From: Microstegium vimineum
Lineage: Eukaryota; Streptophyta; Magnoliopsida; Poales; Poaceae
Direction of reading: 5' to 3'
Length of the DNA stretch: 64,000 bases
Assembly: GCA_022036555.1 (NCBI GenBank)
Contig: CM039127.1
Location: 51,286,122 to 51,350,121 of the forward strand
Below, piece after piece: positions 31,575-42,556 of this stretch. The translations under genes and the position numbers were made by a program. The notes under the pieces were generated by a model. The model did no database searches. It saw nothing but the letters and a program-made list of their open reading frames with translations, and was not told the origin of the DNA. Within the stretch, counting starts at the first letter, position 1. Each line of letters begins with the position of its first letter.

Positions 31575-33507
31575 CTGCACAATGCATATATATAAAGAAA
31601 ACAACTATATATATATATATATTGATGCTAGCTAATGTGAATTTAATTATAAACTGTCAGCATGCATGCAATTCAGGGTTAGTGTATATATATGTGGTCA
31701 ACAAAAGAGCGAGGCCTCTATGTTCACTCTCAAAGACTACAACTGTATTTGGCAGTGACAAAAAACAAATTTATAAACATCCGTACACCATCGATTATAA
31801 AAATTAGGTATTTTCAAAGACATTTTTGAAATCACCCCTATCAGTCGATTTTTACAGAATGGTTTTGCTAAGTCAACTGTCCCCTAAAAATGATTTTCAG
31901 TCGTGGTTGGCCACCTCTATGTTTTAGAACTTTTTAGAGTTACAAAAATATTTTATTCGAATCCAAGGGCTGCCATGCATGCACCTATTACAAGTTTTGA
32001 ACAAGTGCATCAAGGGAGATTCAAATTGAACCTCTAGGACCTTTGCCTCGTATGTTTCTTCTCCCTCCCACCACACCATACACTCATTTGTGCATAAGTA
32101 AATGCATATGTGCCTAAGTAAATGGGTGCTATTATTTTGGATTGACACAAATGAATTTATATTGAATATTTCGGCTTCTAAACAATCATATAGGAAAAAA
32201 GTTTCAACTGTAAAATTTTAGACCTCAATTATCACAATAACTTTTACAAGTGGTGTTACTTCATTCAAGATCATTTGAAAAATTTTAATTTCAAAATATA
32301 TGAGATCTGAAAGCATCACAAATTAAAATGTCTCCAACTACAAAGTTTTAAATCTTGTCATTCTCTATGTTTTTTTACATGAATTTTATCTTCATCTAAC
32401 TTTATTCAAAAGAGTTACAAATTTATTTGCTCTAAAGCTATTTTTAGGGACATTTGACTTAGTCAACTACCCTTTGAAAAAGTCACAAATTTACATGTTC
32501 TAAAGCTATTTTTAAGAAAATTTGACTTATTCATCTATCATTGAAAATTGATTTCTAAAGATGGTTTACTAAGTCAACAACCTCTAAAATCACCTATTTT
32601 AAATGGCAGATGACATAAGAAACCATCCCTAGAAATCATGATGGTTATTTTAAGCTGGCTATCTCTAATAATGTATATATGTTAGGATTGGTTTACTTAG
32701 TAGAACGGCTGCTGAAGATATATTTTCTAAAAGTTATTTGTTAGCTGTATATAGTGCTAGCTCCTAGGACTAGTTAGAAATGGTTGGCTAAGTGAACCAT
32801 CACTGAAGAATTATATATATAGAGAGTGTTTGTGTAGTCGTGCCACAACTACCACTACAAAAACATAGCCAAAATTACCCCAAGCCTATATGTATTTTAG
32901 TATTTATATATTACACCCACCATTATTATCATTACAAAATATTAACTCAAAACATAATTACAATGACTTAGAGAAGCTTCAAGAATCCTTTTAAATTTAC
33001 TCTCTAAATTATCATTTAAAAAATCATTTAAATAAATCTCTCTCTCTCTCACACACACATACGCAAGCACGCACACACGTACGCAAGCATGCACACACTC
33101 CAACAACGTACTTCTCTATATCTACATGCACTCTAGAGAGCTAGCTAGCCCTGTTCTTCATCTTTAACTAGAAATAAATCCAGAATAGCTTGGGAATACC
33201 AATATTTGCATTGAAGATCTAAATAAAAGAGAGATTTGGAGAGTATTTTATAAACCAAAATCTCTATTTTTATCAATAAGAAATGATTTGAAGAAGCTCT
33301 TGGAGTTACGATCTTATGTGCTATTATATATCACTAAGAAAATCAACTAAAAGTATACTCGCTTGCATATGCTTAAAATGTAATATGTTGCATTACAAGA
33401 AAAAAACCGATGACTCCTATTTATAAATACAATGGAATGAATAAAGTCTATGTGCACCAAGAGATATAAATAAATTTAGTCATTTAGACAGGGAGATTAA
33501 GACATAC
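31575..33507 (-). other. 5'UTR intron of gene B, containing transposon-like DNA
   Basis: The donor G/GTATGTCTTAATCTCCC and the acceptor TTGTGCAG have counterparts in gene C. The donor-proximal 150 bp (through GGTGCACATAGACTTTATTC) are similar to gene C's intron. The middle (about 31800-32870) is extra DNA with repeated words such as TTTGCTAAGTCAAC and GGTTTACTAAGTCAAC, resembling CACTA subterminal arrays, and a possible CACTA end at about 32857 (CACTACAAAAACATAG). A CT/CA microsatellite lies at about 33037-33100. Confidence 0.55.
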
Positions 33508-33578
33508 CGATCGAGCGGGGAGATATATATTGACCACTGTATATGCTGTAGTGCCATGGAGAAGGGAGATTAGCTAGC

Positions 33579-33587
33579 TATTTATAG
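33579..33587 (-). promoter_or_regulatory. TATA box of gene B
   Basis: The minus strand reads GCCTATAAATAGCTAGCTAATCTCC, nearly the same as the gene C promoter (GCCTATAAATAGCTAGCTGATCTCC). Confidence 0.65.
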
Positions 33588-34034
33588 GCGAAGGAGTTTG
33601 GCAACAGCAATCCATGTTTACGCTAACTTTAGGTCAGGTGTAGTTGAATCATTGACAGGGTTAGTCTGAATGGAACTGTCTTGTGGACTCCTGTGTGCGT
33701 TGATTGACTCCTTAAAACTAGAGATTATTATCAATAGTCACTATTGGCTCTTTTGTGTGGACAGAATATAGCTAGCTAGCCTTCAGTTTGAACTAGAGGG
33801 GGGAGGGGGTTACGGTATTTGGTTTGCGTGGATGATCAAGGTGGTGTGTGTAGTATGCATGAGTTAATTTATGTTCTAAATTTTGTACAGTAATATTATT
33901 ATTTGTCATACTCATACTAATTATGAGTATTTGCTTGTTAAAAGTGAGTTGGTGATAGACCAACTCATTCCATCCCGTACGTATGTCAAACAAAAAAAAA
34001 GTGTAAAGATAACAAAATATATAGTGCAAGGAAT
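33588..34034. other. Upstream region of gene B
   Basis: The promoter-proximal 150 bp resemble the corresponding region of gene C (GGTTAGTCTGAATG and TTGACTCC words). No other gene seen. Confidence 0.4.
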
Positions 34035-34270
34035 TACATATATAGTACACAACGTACACGTATACTGAAACTTATAAACACGCGCATATGCAAACCATAT
34101 ACATATGAACACATTTGAAAAACTGGACCAACAAATCTTGAGATTCATGAAGTTAATTAATTATCACAGACGTCTCGTTATCGACAAGAACATCACCTGG
34201 CGGCACTAAAAACGTAGCACCACCGTTAAATCGTGAAATAAGCATCCTATTTGTTTTTGCGTGGAATAAT
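34035..34270 (-). mobile_element. SINE-like retroposon copy, minus strand
   Basis: GGAATTACATATATAGTACACAACG through CACAGACGTCTCGTTATCGAC matches the order of words in the copy at 18400-18720 (GAGATTACACAGAGTACAACG, CACAGGCGCCTCGCTGTCGAC) with considerable divergence. It interrupts the duplicated upstream region of gene B relative to gene C. Confidence 0.5.
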
Positions 34271-34299
34271 CGAGACGACGCGGCAAATAAACCTAGATA

Positions 34300-34500
34300 A
34301 AGTGCGTATGGATGGACAGTATATATAGAATATGATACGGTGAGGACGAAGACGCCGTCCACGACCGAATACTAACGACACAGCATCAAGGACCAACTAG
34401 TAGCACCGACCGACCATCTGAGAACGAAAGACGTACGTTACGTATATATATATGCACACCTCGACATTGATTGGAATGACAGCAACGACCATGCATGCAT
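34300..34500. repeat. Duplicated upstream segment of gene B, paralogous to about 37765-37960
   Basis: Both places share GTGCGTATGGATG, ATACGGTGAGGACG (or ATACGAGGACGAGG), ACCGAATACTAA, AGCATCAAGGACC and ACACCTCGACATTG in the same order. The gene B/C duplication therefore extended more than 400 bp upstream of the promoters. Confidence 0.65.
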
Positions 34501-35923
34501 GTTCTCAGACGACGGCAGAAGGCTTTGCGAATTATAGACGGAAATTTTGCAACGGAGGGGAAAAAAAGTATAGAACTGAAGACCCGGCTAGACTTGATGA
34601 CAACAGTTCCATACGTAGGCGACGACGTCAGCCAGCTCCTTTTGCACGTGCCAGTGCCAGCCGGCACTTTTGCTCCTCCTCGGCATCTTTGTTGGACGAC
34701 GACGCTCTTTGCACCTTGATCAGTCACCTCTATCTATCGTCTCCGGCGGGCCTTGCTTGGAGGTTATTTTATATAAGTGCGTCTGGAAGTGAGTTTATTT
34801 CTTGGTTCCTGGCAGCCCTTTCAGCTGCTTCCTCCTTTAGGGTCGCCGGTTTCGTCTACGCCGGCAATGACCCACCTGTAGTCTGTAGTCTGTAGATGCG
34901 TCGTGTGACATACAGTATTATTGCAGGTCCTGGCCTCCTGGGGCGTTGGTTCTTGTTGCTTTTGCTTCCGGATCGAGGTTACGTTGGTAGGTGGTCATGG
35001 CGTCAGGCATGCATATATGGTGTACGGCCGGGCCGGTGGGGCAGAGGTGCTCTCTACGCATGCTATAGGATATATGTACCTGGATGCATTTTCTTGTCAT
35101 TTCTTCTATTCCATGGGTTTCTTTTTTGTAACTTGAGGATGTGCTTTTGCTTGAGTTTATGACCTGCTTGGTACAACTCTAATTCAGATGTGGAGAAGTT
35201 CCTTTTGACTTCGGCCGTACAAGCATTTTTATTGATGAGAGTTGAAACTATTTTGGTAAAACATTTGATAAATTAGCTTCTCATGATAAATAAAATGAGT
35301 GTTATTATATCCACAATGATGCCCTTTTTCTCTCTTTTTCTTCTTTTTCTATTTATTCTTTCTTTCCTTCTCAATTCTCCTTTATCCTCTCTTCCTCTTA
35401 TTCATCACCATCCATTCTCCACGTGCTCCTTTGGGGATCGTAGCAACTGATCTTGCTACTCGTGGCGACTCCACCTACCCTACCCACCCCGCACCAAGAA
35501 ACTCCACACCACATCACCTACATCCACGTCTTGTCCGTGGAAGACGTGCAAGAGCCTCGTTGTGGCAAGGCGAGGAGATCAATGTTAACATGTGGATGCT
35601 GATCGTGTGGCCTAAAGTACAAAAGATCCAGTGAATTATGGCTGGCGCCTAGGGCTGGTCCGTGCGCAAGATTTGTCTACCTCAGCGCCTTGCCCACACG
35701 GAGGAGCAGTCGCACTCGCACGTCCCCGCTCCAACTGCTAGCTACCAATATATGAGTGCTCCCTGGTCACGGGCCACACACATGGGGAGGAGCATTTTAG
35801 GACCTACGTAGGTTGGAGCATGGAGAAGCTTGTTTTTTTAGCTCCACCTCCTCCCATGCTTGCGCCTTCAGCCACCACAATATAATTTTAGAAGTTTCAT
35901 TATTAGACCCGTTTCCCCCAAAA
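34501..35923. other. Spacer, no supported gene
   Basis: Several moderate open frames (for example 34452-34895 and 35431-35634) show no recognisable motif, codon signature or splice context. The CT-rich tract at about 35320-35400 is low complexity. Confidence 0.4.
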
Positions 35924-36123
35924 CACTACTAGAAAATGATTTTAGGGATGTTTTTATTCTAGGAGGCACCACATTCATCTAAACGTCTCTTAAATGATTT
36001 TAGGAGACAAAATATTATAGGAAACAATATATCAAAAGATATGCCCACCTCTAAAAATGAATTTTTTGACGTGGGTTTCTTAAAAATGGAATTTCCATGG
36101 AGATTTTTTTTATCATTGTAGTG
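35924..36123. mobile_element. Possible 200-bp CACTA-type MITE
   Basis: It starts CACTACTAGAAAATGATTTTAGGG and ends TTTTATCATTGTAGTG, both CACTA-like ends in opposite orientation. Internal words AAAATGATTTTAGG and GATTTTAGGAGAC repeat. The flanking triplets (AAA and TAT) do not match. Confidence 0.45.
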
Positions 36124-36537
36124 TATATACAAACCTATCTTAAATGCATCGATATCATAGATAAGATGTGGTAGAATATATAGAGATGCGCATAGGGAAT
36201 ACATGTATTATGGTATAAACATGGTTGCTTCGATTATACTTAAAAGATTTGAATGATATATATATGTTTATGTGCTGATTGTTCATGCTTTAATTAATTG
36301 TGGACACTCGTATATGGCTATATCAAGAATGATGCGAACATTACAATCAAAATATATATTTTGTTTTGGTAATGGTACAACACACACTCAAACTTCAATT
36401 ATAGTTTATTTTGTCATTTCAATTGCAATTGCAATGCATGGCATAATCTTAGTACTGCTAAGGCATCCCATCAGGATCTCGGAAGACGCCTTGATCCTTG
36501 ATCGAACCACTATATTATTGCGTTGCCCGCATACATA
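36124..36537. other. 3' flank of gene C
   Basis: AT-rich, probably containing the 3'UTR of gene C on the minus strand. No other feature recognised. Confidence 0.35.
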
Positions 36538-36972
36538 TCATGCTTCATCATTATTTGAACTTGCACTGCCACGGGCTGCATAGCCATTGCCATAGCCGTA
36601 ACCAAGACGACCATGCCTGCGATGCTTGCGGAAGCGACTGTACACTCCACCGGCAGCATCTCTGGCAGCTGCTACCCACGCCATGGCCTTGTGCCACACC
36701 GGCAGCATCTCTGGCAGGTGCAGTGGATAGCCGCCGCCGTGGTAGTAGTTATACTCATGAGGAGGGTATCCATACCCATATCCATGCGGCTGCTGCTGTG
36801 GAGGTGGAGGCGGGCAGTATGTGTGTCCATATGCCGGCTGCGTTGGAGGAGGGTAGTTGTATGTTTGTGGACGTTCCACAAATTGTGCCACCTGCTGTTG
36901 TGGTTGATTCGTCTCGACGGGACCAGGATAGTAGTTCAATATCATTTGCCCAATGTTTGTATCCTTCTCCAT
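36538..36972 (-). CDS. Gene C: Tyr/Pro/Gly-rich protein, paralogue of gene B
   Basis: A 144-residue protein starting MEKDTNIGQMILNYYPGPVE. Motifs in order are QFVERPQTYNYPPPTQPAYG, CPPPPPQQQPHGYGYGYPP, a Gly/Tyr/His patch (YNYYHGGGYPLHLPE), the shared HKAMAWVAAARDAAG helix, then basic RKHRRHGR and a final GYGYGNGYAARG. Compared with gene B it keeps the N-terminal DTNIGQ box, QFVE and KAMAW, and adds a longer C-terminus. The ATG lies 6 bp after the acceptor ATATAGCAG. The 5'UTR intron (36979-37511, donor ATTG/GTATGTCG) and the promoter match gene B. Function unknown; the composition suggests a flexible surface or wall-associated protein, but this is inference. Confidence 0.72.
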   Translation of the reverse strand: MEKDTNIGQMILNYYPGPVETNQPQQQVAQFVERPQTYNYPPPTQPAYGHTYCPPPPPQQQPHGYGYGYPPHEYNYYHGGGYPLHLPEMLPVWHKAMAWVAAARDAAGGVYSRFRKHRRHGRLGYGYGNGYAARGSASSNNDEA

Positions 36973-36978
36973 CGTCTC

Positions 36979-37511
36979 CTGCTATATTGATTGTAAAATT
37001 TAAGCATTTTCAAGGACGGATTTGTAAAGTCTACCGACCAATAACTTTTTTTAATTAGATCTTCAAATATTACCATCTTCTTATATTCTGGATTTCTCGC
37101 TAGTCAAATATGGAGAAAGGGGTTGACTCTCTAGCTAGAGTGCGCACAAGATATAGAAAAATAGTTAAAGAGTAGAAATATATAAAGAGCATTTTTTTAG
37201 AAAAAAAGGCTCGATCTCCAAATGGTAATTTAGAGAGTGAGTTTAAGAAAGATCTTGGAGATGCTCTGAAGAAAATTAAAGGCTTTTGGATTAGCTATTA
37301 CGCACTATTATCACGCTGAGAATTCACAGAAAAATATTAACAACATTACCTAAATAATATGATCGCTTTGTGCATGCTTAAATATAATAATGTGTTGCGC
37401 AATACAAGAAAAAACCGACTCCCATTTATTACAAACATGAAGGAATGAAGAAATTCTATATGTGCACCAGAGATATCAAGAGTCATTTAGACAGGGATTA
37501 ATACGACATAC
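36979..37511 (-). other. 5'UTR intron of gene C
   Basis: GT-AG intron of 533 bp. Its donor half (ACTCTTGATATCTCTGGTGCAC and following) is similar to the donor half of gene B's much longer intron, so gene B's intron grew by insertion or gene C's shrank. Confidence 0.6.
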
Positions 37512-37588
37512 CAATCGACAGAAGAGAGATCGATTAACAACCACTTTATATATGCTATACGTGCCAGGGATGACGGAGATCAGCTAGC

Positions 37589-37597
37589 TATTTATAG
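37589..37597 (-). promoter_or_regulatory. TATA box of gene C
   Basis: The minus strand reads CGCCTATAAATAGCTAGC, followed by a short leader to the donor at 37512. Nearly identical to the gene B promoter. Confidence 0.65.
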
Positions 37598-38039
37598 GCG
37601 AAGAGCACGCAGTGAGTCATTGGTAGGTTAGTTAGCTTAGTCTGAATGCGCCCGTATGTGTTGACTCCCTAGACAGATTATCATTTACCACTACTATTGG
37701 CTCTTACTTTGAACTTGTTCATTTCTGAAACCAAACTACCTGTAAGTTTCTGTGTGCAATTCACAAAGTGCGTATGGATGACTGTATAGAATCTGATACG
37801 AGGACGAGGACCAGGACGAGGATGCCGACCACGACCAAATACTAAAAAGCAGCATCAAGACCTACACTGGTCACCGGCGGTAAACGGATCAGAAGACATA
37901 TATATGCATGTACTCCCTACACATCTCGACCTAGCTTGGAAGCAATTAACCATGCATGTGTGAACAAACCACGCATCATTATTCCAACCTCAAGAAGCAA
38001 CCTCGAAACTAATAATGGAATAATTCATATCTCTGGGCA

Positions 38040-38070
<31 letters not shown>

Positions 38071-38337
38071 TGATGTAACCTGCCATTAACTTGAAACGTG
38101 TAGAGAACGCGTTAAACAAGTAATACAAGTAGAGGCCGTATTATATTGACTTGATTTTGGACCTAATAACAAGAATAGTAATAGTCACTAACTCATCAGT
38201 TTGTTGCAGAAATTAGATTAGATGCTCACTAGAGTGTGTAGATATGATATCATGAATGCCTCTGTTGATACAGTAAAGTAAAGTTGGGGTATATATATCC
38301 GTAGATGGAGTGTAGTAGATTCCCTCGTAAGCTCTAA
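37598..38337. other. Upstream region of gene C, with a GA microsatellite
   Basis: About 37765-37960 is the paralogue of 34300-34500. A (GA)n tract lies at about 38039-38070. No gene seen. Confidence 0.45.
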
Positions 38338-38571
38338 AGCCTCCGTCCCAAAATAACTGTCGTTCTCGCTTCCCGAGAAATAACTTTGATTAAATATATG
38401 TTAAAATATATTAGTATCTATACTACATAATTAGTATCATTGAAAAGATCTTTAATTCTAGTTTTTTAATAAATTTATTTAGAGATATAAATGTTGCATG
38501 TATTTTCTACAAATTGAGTCAAACTTGTGGCACAAAAACCGGAGACGACACTTAAATTGGGACAGAGAGAG
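38338..38571. mobile_element. Stowaway/mariner-type MITE
   Basis: It starts CCTCCGTCCCAAAATAACTG and ends CACTTAAATTGGGACAGAGAG followed by TA. The interior is AT-rich with ACTTTGATTAAATATATG. The left TA is lost or degraded. Confidence 0.6.
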
Positions 38572-38983
38572 TAAATCCTAATTTGCCAACATTCTACATG
38601 GTCTTGCCGATTCTACGACATTCTCATTACGCACCACGCCCTAATGGGGTCTTTTTCAGGAAGTGTTTGTAGGTATTTCGGACGAAGATCGAGCGTCAAA
38701 TCGGTCTCGTCGTTCCCCTAATTAGGCTTGTTGTTTAGACCTCCCTCTGTTGTACACGTTTCAGCTGTATGTGGATCAGGCAATCAAGCCTTTGCTAGCG
38801 TGTGACCGGAATCCACATGAACAAGGAGGCACTAGTCTTGAAAAATAATTGAAATCGAGTATATGAAAACTTGTTATCATACATATATAGTTGTCACTGG
38901 ATTCTCATATTTCAAGTGGAAGCTAAAGTTGCATCCTAGCAAGAAACTTACTATGGCAATCCCACGCTTCGAACCAATAGTTT
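38572..38983. other. Spacer, no gene seen
   Basis: No coding signature or element end recognised. Confidence 0.35.
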
Positions 38984-39245
38984 TATCTGTTTCTCACACA
39001 CATACCTTATGATTATATTAAACAATAACGATATGATATCTTGTATCATGTCACAATGTGACAATGAGTTACAACACACAACATATATCATGTCACTGGA
39101 TTCTCATATTTGAAGTGGAAGCTAAAGTATTTTGTAAAACCATAGTATTTCAAATATTTTGCATCCAAACACAGGGCTGGACTTTTTTTTTCTTCTAAAC
39201 CACGGTTTTGCACATTAATAGTTCTAAAACTACAGTTTCTTGATA
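38984..39245. repeat. Duplicated segment, second copy at 44902-45157
   Basis: Long near-identical phrases occur in the same order at both places: AGTTTTATCTGTTTCTC, AACAATAACGATATGATATC, ATTCTCATATTTGAAGTGG, TTTTGCATCCAAACACAGGG and AACCACGGTTTTGCA. The second copy is joined on its right to a CACTA-derived segment instead of the sequence found here. Confidence 0.85.
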
Positions 39246-39914
39246 AAAAACATTCAAACAAGGCCATGGTACATGCATGCCACATCTACTCTAGAAACAT
39301 ACACCGTTCGTGGCGTTTCTTCGGGTGCCTCGATCCAATTTCAATCTGCTCTGCTTCAAGACAAGCCTTGGTAGTAGCAGGGGTTGTTCACCGTATCTAG
39401 GAGAAAAGGGCCAAGTTTGTCACTTTGGACCCGGCTGACCTCACAGTTATATATAGCTTGCTGGATCCAGGGTTAGGGAAGTCGAAGAAGGGAGGTGAGC
39501 TTATCATGGGTGTCATTACTTAAGGACAACATTGATGTCACTTGAGATCTGGCCAAGGGAACCCAAACATCATGTAGGTACTTCCATCAGCGGGGATGGG
39601 GACGTTGCACTCCCCCTCGTGCCACACCACCATTATGCTACCACCCTGGCCATCTTGGGCCACCAATCTATACGGATCCGTTGCACCAACGCCCGATCTG
39701 TAGCATCCCTATAGCAGGATCCACCACACCCATAGGATCTGCCACTAGAGGGGCCTTTGGAGAGCACATGCTGGAAGTGCACTGCCCATGAGAGCGCGCA
39801 CGTTAGCGGGGATAGCAGGATCATGCTCGTGGAGGCAGTGGTGGGTAGGTGGAGGGAGTGACAACGATGGGATGCATGCAGAATGGGCCACAGTGGTGAA
39901 AGAGCCGATTTGTG

Positions 39915-39975
<61 letters not shown>

Positions 39976-40628
39976 GGTGGTAGAAACTGAAGTGAGGGAA
40001 CGAATTGAGGGGGTTGACAGTGAATTTTTATGGTTAAAAATGGGTTGGCTGACTTCTAGCTTTATGTTCAAAGGTATGTCTCTTAAGAGGTTTGTCTTTG
40101 TAAATCTATTTACATAGATCATTGTTTTTTTAATTAGATTATCCCTTTAATTAGACGGACTGTCTCTAAAATTCACTATGTATTTTCAGTCACAAAGAGA
40201 CAATTTTTGGATGTCCTTTATAGATAAAGAGAATTGTCTCCGGCCTAAGATTTGTCCTCTATCATCTATAGATAAAAACGATTCTACTAAGATTTGATCC
40301 ACATGCATGCTTTTTCTGCATCGTATATAATGCAAGATATATAGAGGTACATAATAAAAAAAAAAGCATACAGATACAGATCGAATTACAGATATTTACA
40401 AGTAGGATAAGCGATGACCGGCCCAACGGCAAATAAGTATACATTAGAGAGCGAAGTAACACATTGCGAAGGCACAAGATTTCAAGCTTATTCTCTAATT
40501 AAGAAGCTATATATAGGATGGACCACTAGTTCTTAGTCCTGAAACGGAACTACTAAGCTTGGACGTACACCCACCGGCTAGAGCAAAGGACGAGTTTATT
40601 CTGTCTGTACGTACAAGCTGCTAGGGCA
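39246..40628. other. Transposon-derived interval
   Basis: 39285-39740 is paralogous to 22740-23240. About 39912-39972 is a (GT)n then (GA)n microsatellite. 40020-40330 contains repeated motifs (GAATTGTCTCC, AAAGAGACAATTTTTGG, ATTTGTCCTC) like a CACTA subterminal region. No conserved protein frame. Confidence 0.45.
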
Positions 40629-40942
40629 TCATATCCATGCATCTGATGATCTTGCATTGACCAGAGAGTACGTACTAAGCTTGGACGACCTCGGTAGTGG
40701 TTCGTTTCTCCAGTACCGTGACGTGGGGCGCCTGCGCGTCAGGCTCACCGGCTCACTGCACTTGTTGACATCGCGGTGGTGTGCAGTGGAATGCATAAAG
40801 TTGGTGTGCTGTTCGTGCTCGAACTCTCCGTGGATGGCAGCACAGCTGCCAGGGCTGCATCCTCGTCCACAGCTGCAGCCGCCGTGCCCGTCTCCACCGT
40901 GTCCATGTCCCTGGTGGTGTTTGCACTTGTGGTGCGCTGGTA

Positions 40943-41460
40943 CACTAACTACAGGATTATGCCGCTTTGCCGAGCGCTTGCACATGACAAATTTTTTTGC
41001 CAAGTGCCGCACTTGGCAAAGCATACTCGACAAAGATCATGTCGGCAAAATTTTTTTTTGCTGAGTGTCAGGATAAGCACTCGACAAAATAAATTCACAC
41101 ATTAATCTTGACGACGTCTTTGTCGAGTGCTGACGTGGCCGACGCTCGACAAAGATTTATATTTTAATTGTTTTTTAGAATAATCTTTGTCGAATGTCAG
41201 CCGTAGCACTAAGCAAAGAATTTTTTTATTTTTTTGGGAAATATTTGCGAGTGCCTAGGACCTGACACTCGGCAAAAATTTTTTTAATTTTTTTTAAAAA
41301 CATTCTTTGTGAGTGTCATCGTCATGACACTTGGCAAAACTAGAAAACTGATTCTCTGTTGTCTAGTTTTGCCGAGTGTCTTGGTCATGACACTCAGACA
41401 AAGAGAGAAAAAAAAATATTTTTTTTATTTTTTACTTCCCAAAAAAAACATACAAACAAA

Positions 41461-41543
<83 letters not shown>

Positions 41544-41735
41544 ATCCATCCTTCATAATCCATTATACACATATATCATCCATAATTGATCATATACATA
41601 CGAATATGTCCATCACACACATATATCGTCCATAATACATCACATTCACATATATCGTCCATAATCCATCACATAAAGTCCATAATCCATCACATACATC
41701 ACATACACTTGGCAAATCCCGACTTTTCCGTAGTG
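40943..41735. mobile_element. CACTA element inserted in gene D
   Basis: The left end CACTAACTACAGGATTATGC and the right end ...CTTTTCCGTAGTG (inverse CACTACGGAAAAGTCGGG) bracket about 790 bp. Both ends are filled with TTTGCCGAGTG / CACTCGGCAAA words in both orientations, the subterminal repeats of a well-known grass CACTA family. The middle holds (AT)n and CATCACATA-rich DNA. No transposase. The flanking triplets differ (GTA and ACT), so the insertion site has changed since. Confidence 0.72.
41462..41540. repeat. (AT)n microsatellite within the CACTA element
   Basis: About 39 AT repeats. Confidence 0.95.
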
Positions 41736-42413
41736 ACTCCATAAGAAGCAGCTCCAGCAGCTGCTACCCACCCGTGCTCATGTGCGGGGATGGCCTTCCG
41801 TAGGCCTTGCTGCCCCTGTAGTCGCCTCCTCCTCCTCCTCCTCATCCTCCTCCATAGCCACCGCCACCTCCATAGCCTTCGTCTCCATGGCCGCTGTCGT
41901 CGTAGTTGTAGCCGCCAGCTCCCCAACCATACTCATACGGAGGATAGTATCCATACCCACCACCACCACCACCACCACACGTACGGTGGTGGCTGTGGAG
42001 GTCGATACCCGTAGTATCCACCGCCGTCGTATGCCCTAGCAGCTTCGCCCCAGTACCCATCACCATCACCACCACCATCCCACCACCGTAGTATAGCTGC
42101 GGCGACGGCTTTTGAGGGCGCATGTATGGCGCGAGAGGACGGTAGTGAGCTGTCAGATAAGCGGTGTACGATGAGGTGTACGATGAGGTGTATTGTTCGG
42201 CATGCTAGTGTCACCATTGGCTTTTCTGGCTTGTTGGCCGGTGCCATAGGCGTAGGGCCCATGTTGATAGCGCTACCAATGCCATGTTAAACAACCTGTC
42301 CATGGTAGATGTTGGCACCCTTTTCCTGCTCCTGTGAAGCCATCTCCCTCGCCGCTGATCTGGCCAAGTTATAGAGAAGGAGCCATTATAGCATATATGG
42401 TGACAAGCAAATA

Positions 42414-42554
42414 CTTCCTCCATCCTAAATTATAAGACATCACATAAGACATCATAGGAATCTTAGAGAGTCAAAGTATGTCAAGTTTGACCAAAATTAT
42501 ATGATTTGACTTCCTAAGATTCTTGTAATGTCGTATAATTTGGGATGGAGGGAG
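42414..42554. mobile_element. Short Stowaway-type MITE
   Basis: The ends TTCCTCCATCCTAAATTATAA and TATAATTTGGGATGGAGGGAG are flanked by TA at 42412-42413 and 42555-42556. At 141 bp it is an internally deleted version of the type at 25185. Confidence 0.85.
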
Positions 42555-42556
42555 TA

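Larger units (their letters stand above)
40629..42343 (-). pseudogene. Gene D: Gly/Tyr-rich relative of genes A-C, frameshifted and transposon-interrupted
   Basis: Reading minus from a possible start at 42343 (MASQEQEKGANIYHG), the frame meets a TAA after 18 codons. Downstream, sensible protein segments sit in different frames: PYMRPQKPSPQLYYGGG (about 42130-42070), GYYGYRPPQPPPY (about 42015), then GYGYYPPYEYGWGAGGYNYD (about 41965-41900) after a (GGT)n tract where the frame changes. A later segment (KAIPAHEHGWVAAAGAASYG, about 41795-41740) recalls the KAMAW box of genes B and C. It is cut at 41735 by a CACTA element, beyond which a His/Gly/Cys-rich tail continues (VPAHHKCKHHQGHGHGG, 40940-40890). 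These breaks make an active gene unlikely; the (GGT)n shift alone could be polymorphic. Confidence 0.55.

Noticed and set aside
34452..35162. Several 70-147-codon plus-strand frames
   Set aside because: No motif, no splice context and overlapping frames in different phases; treated as chance.
39788..40117. 109-codon plus-strand frame with an Arg-Glu run
   Set aside because: The run is the GA microsatellite in translation. The flanks are transposon-like and nothing is conserved.
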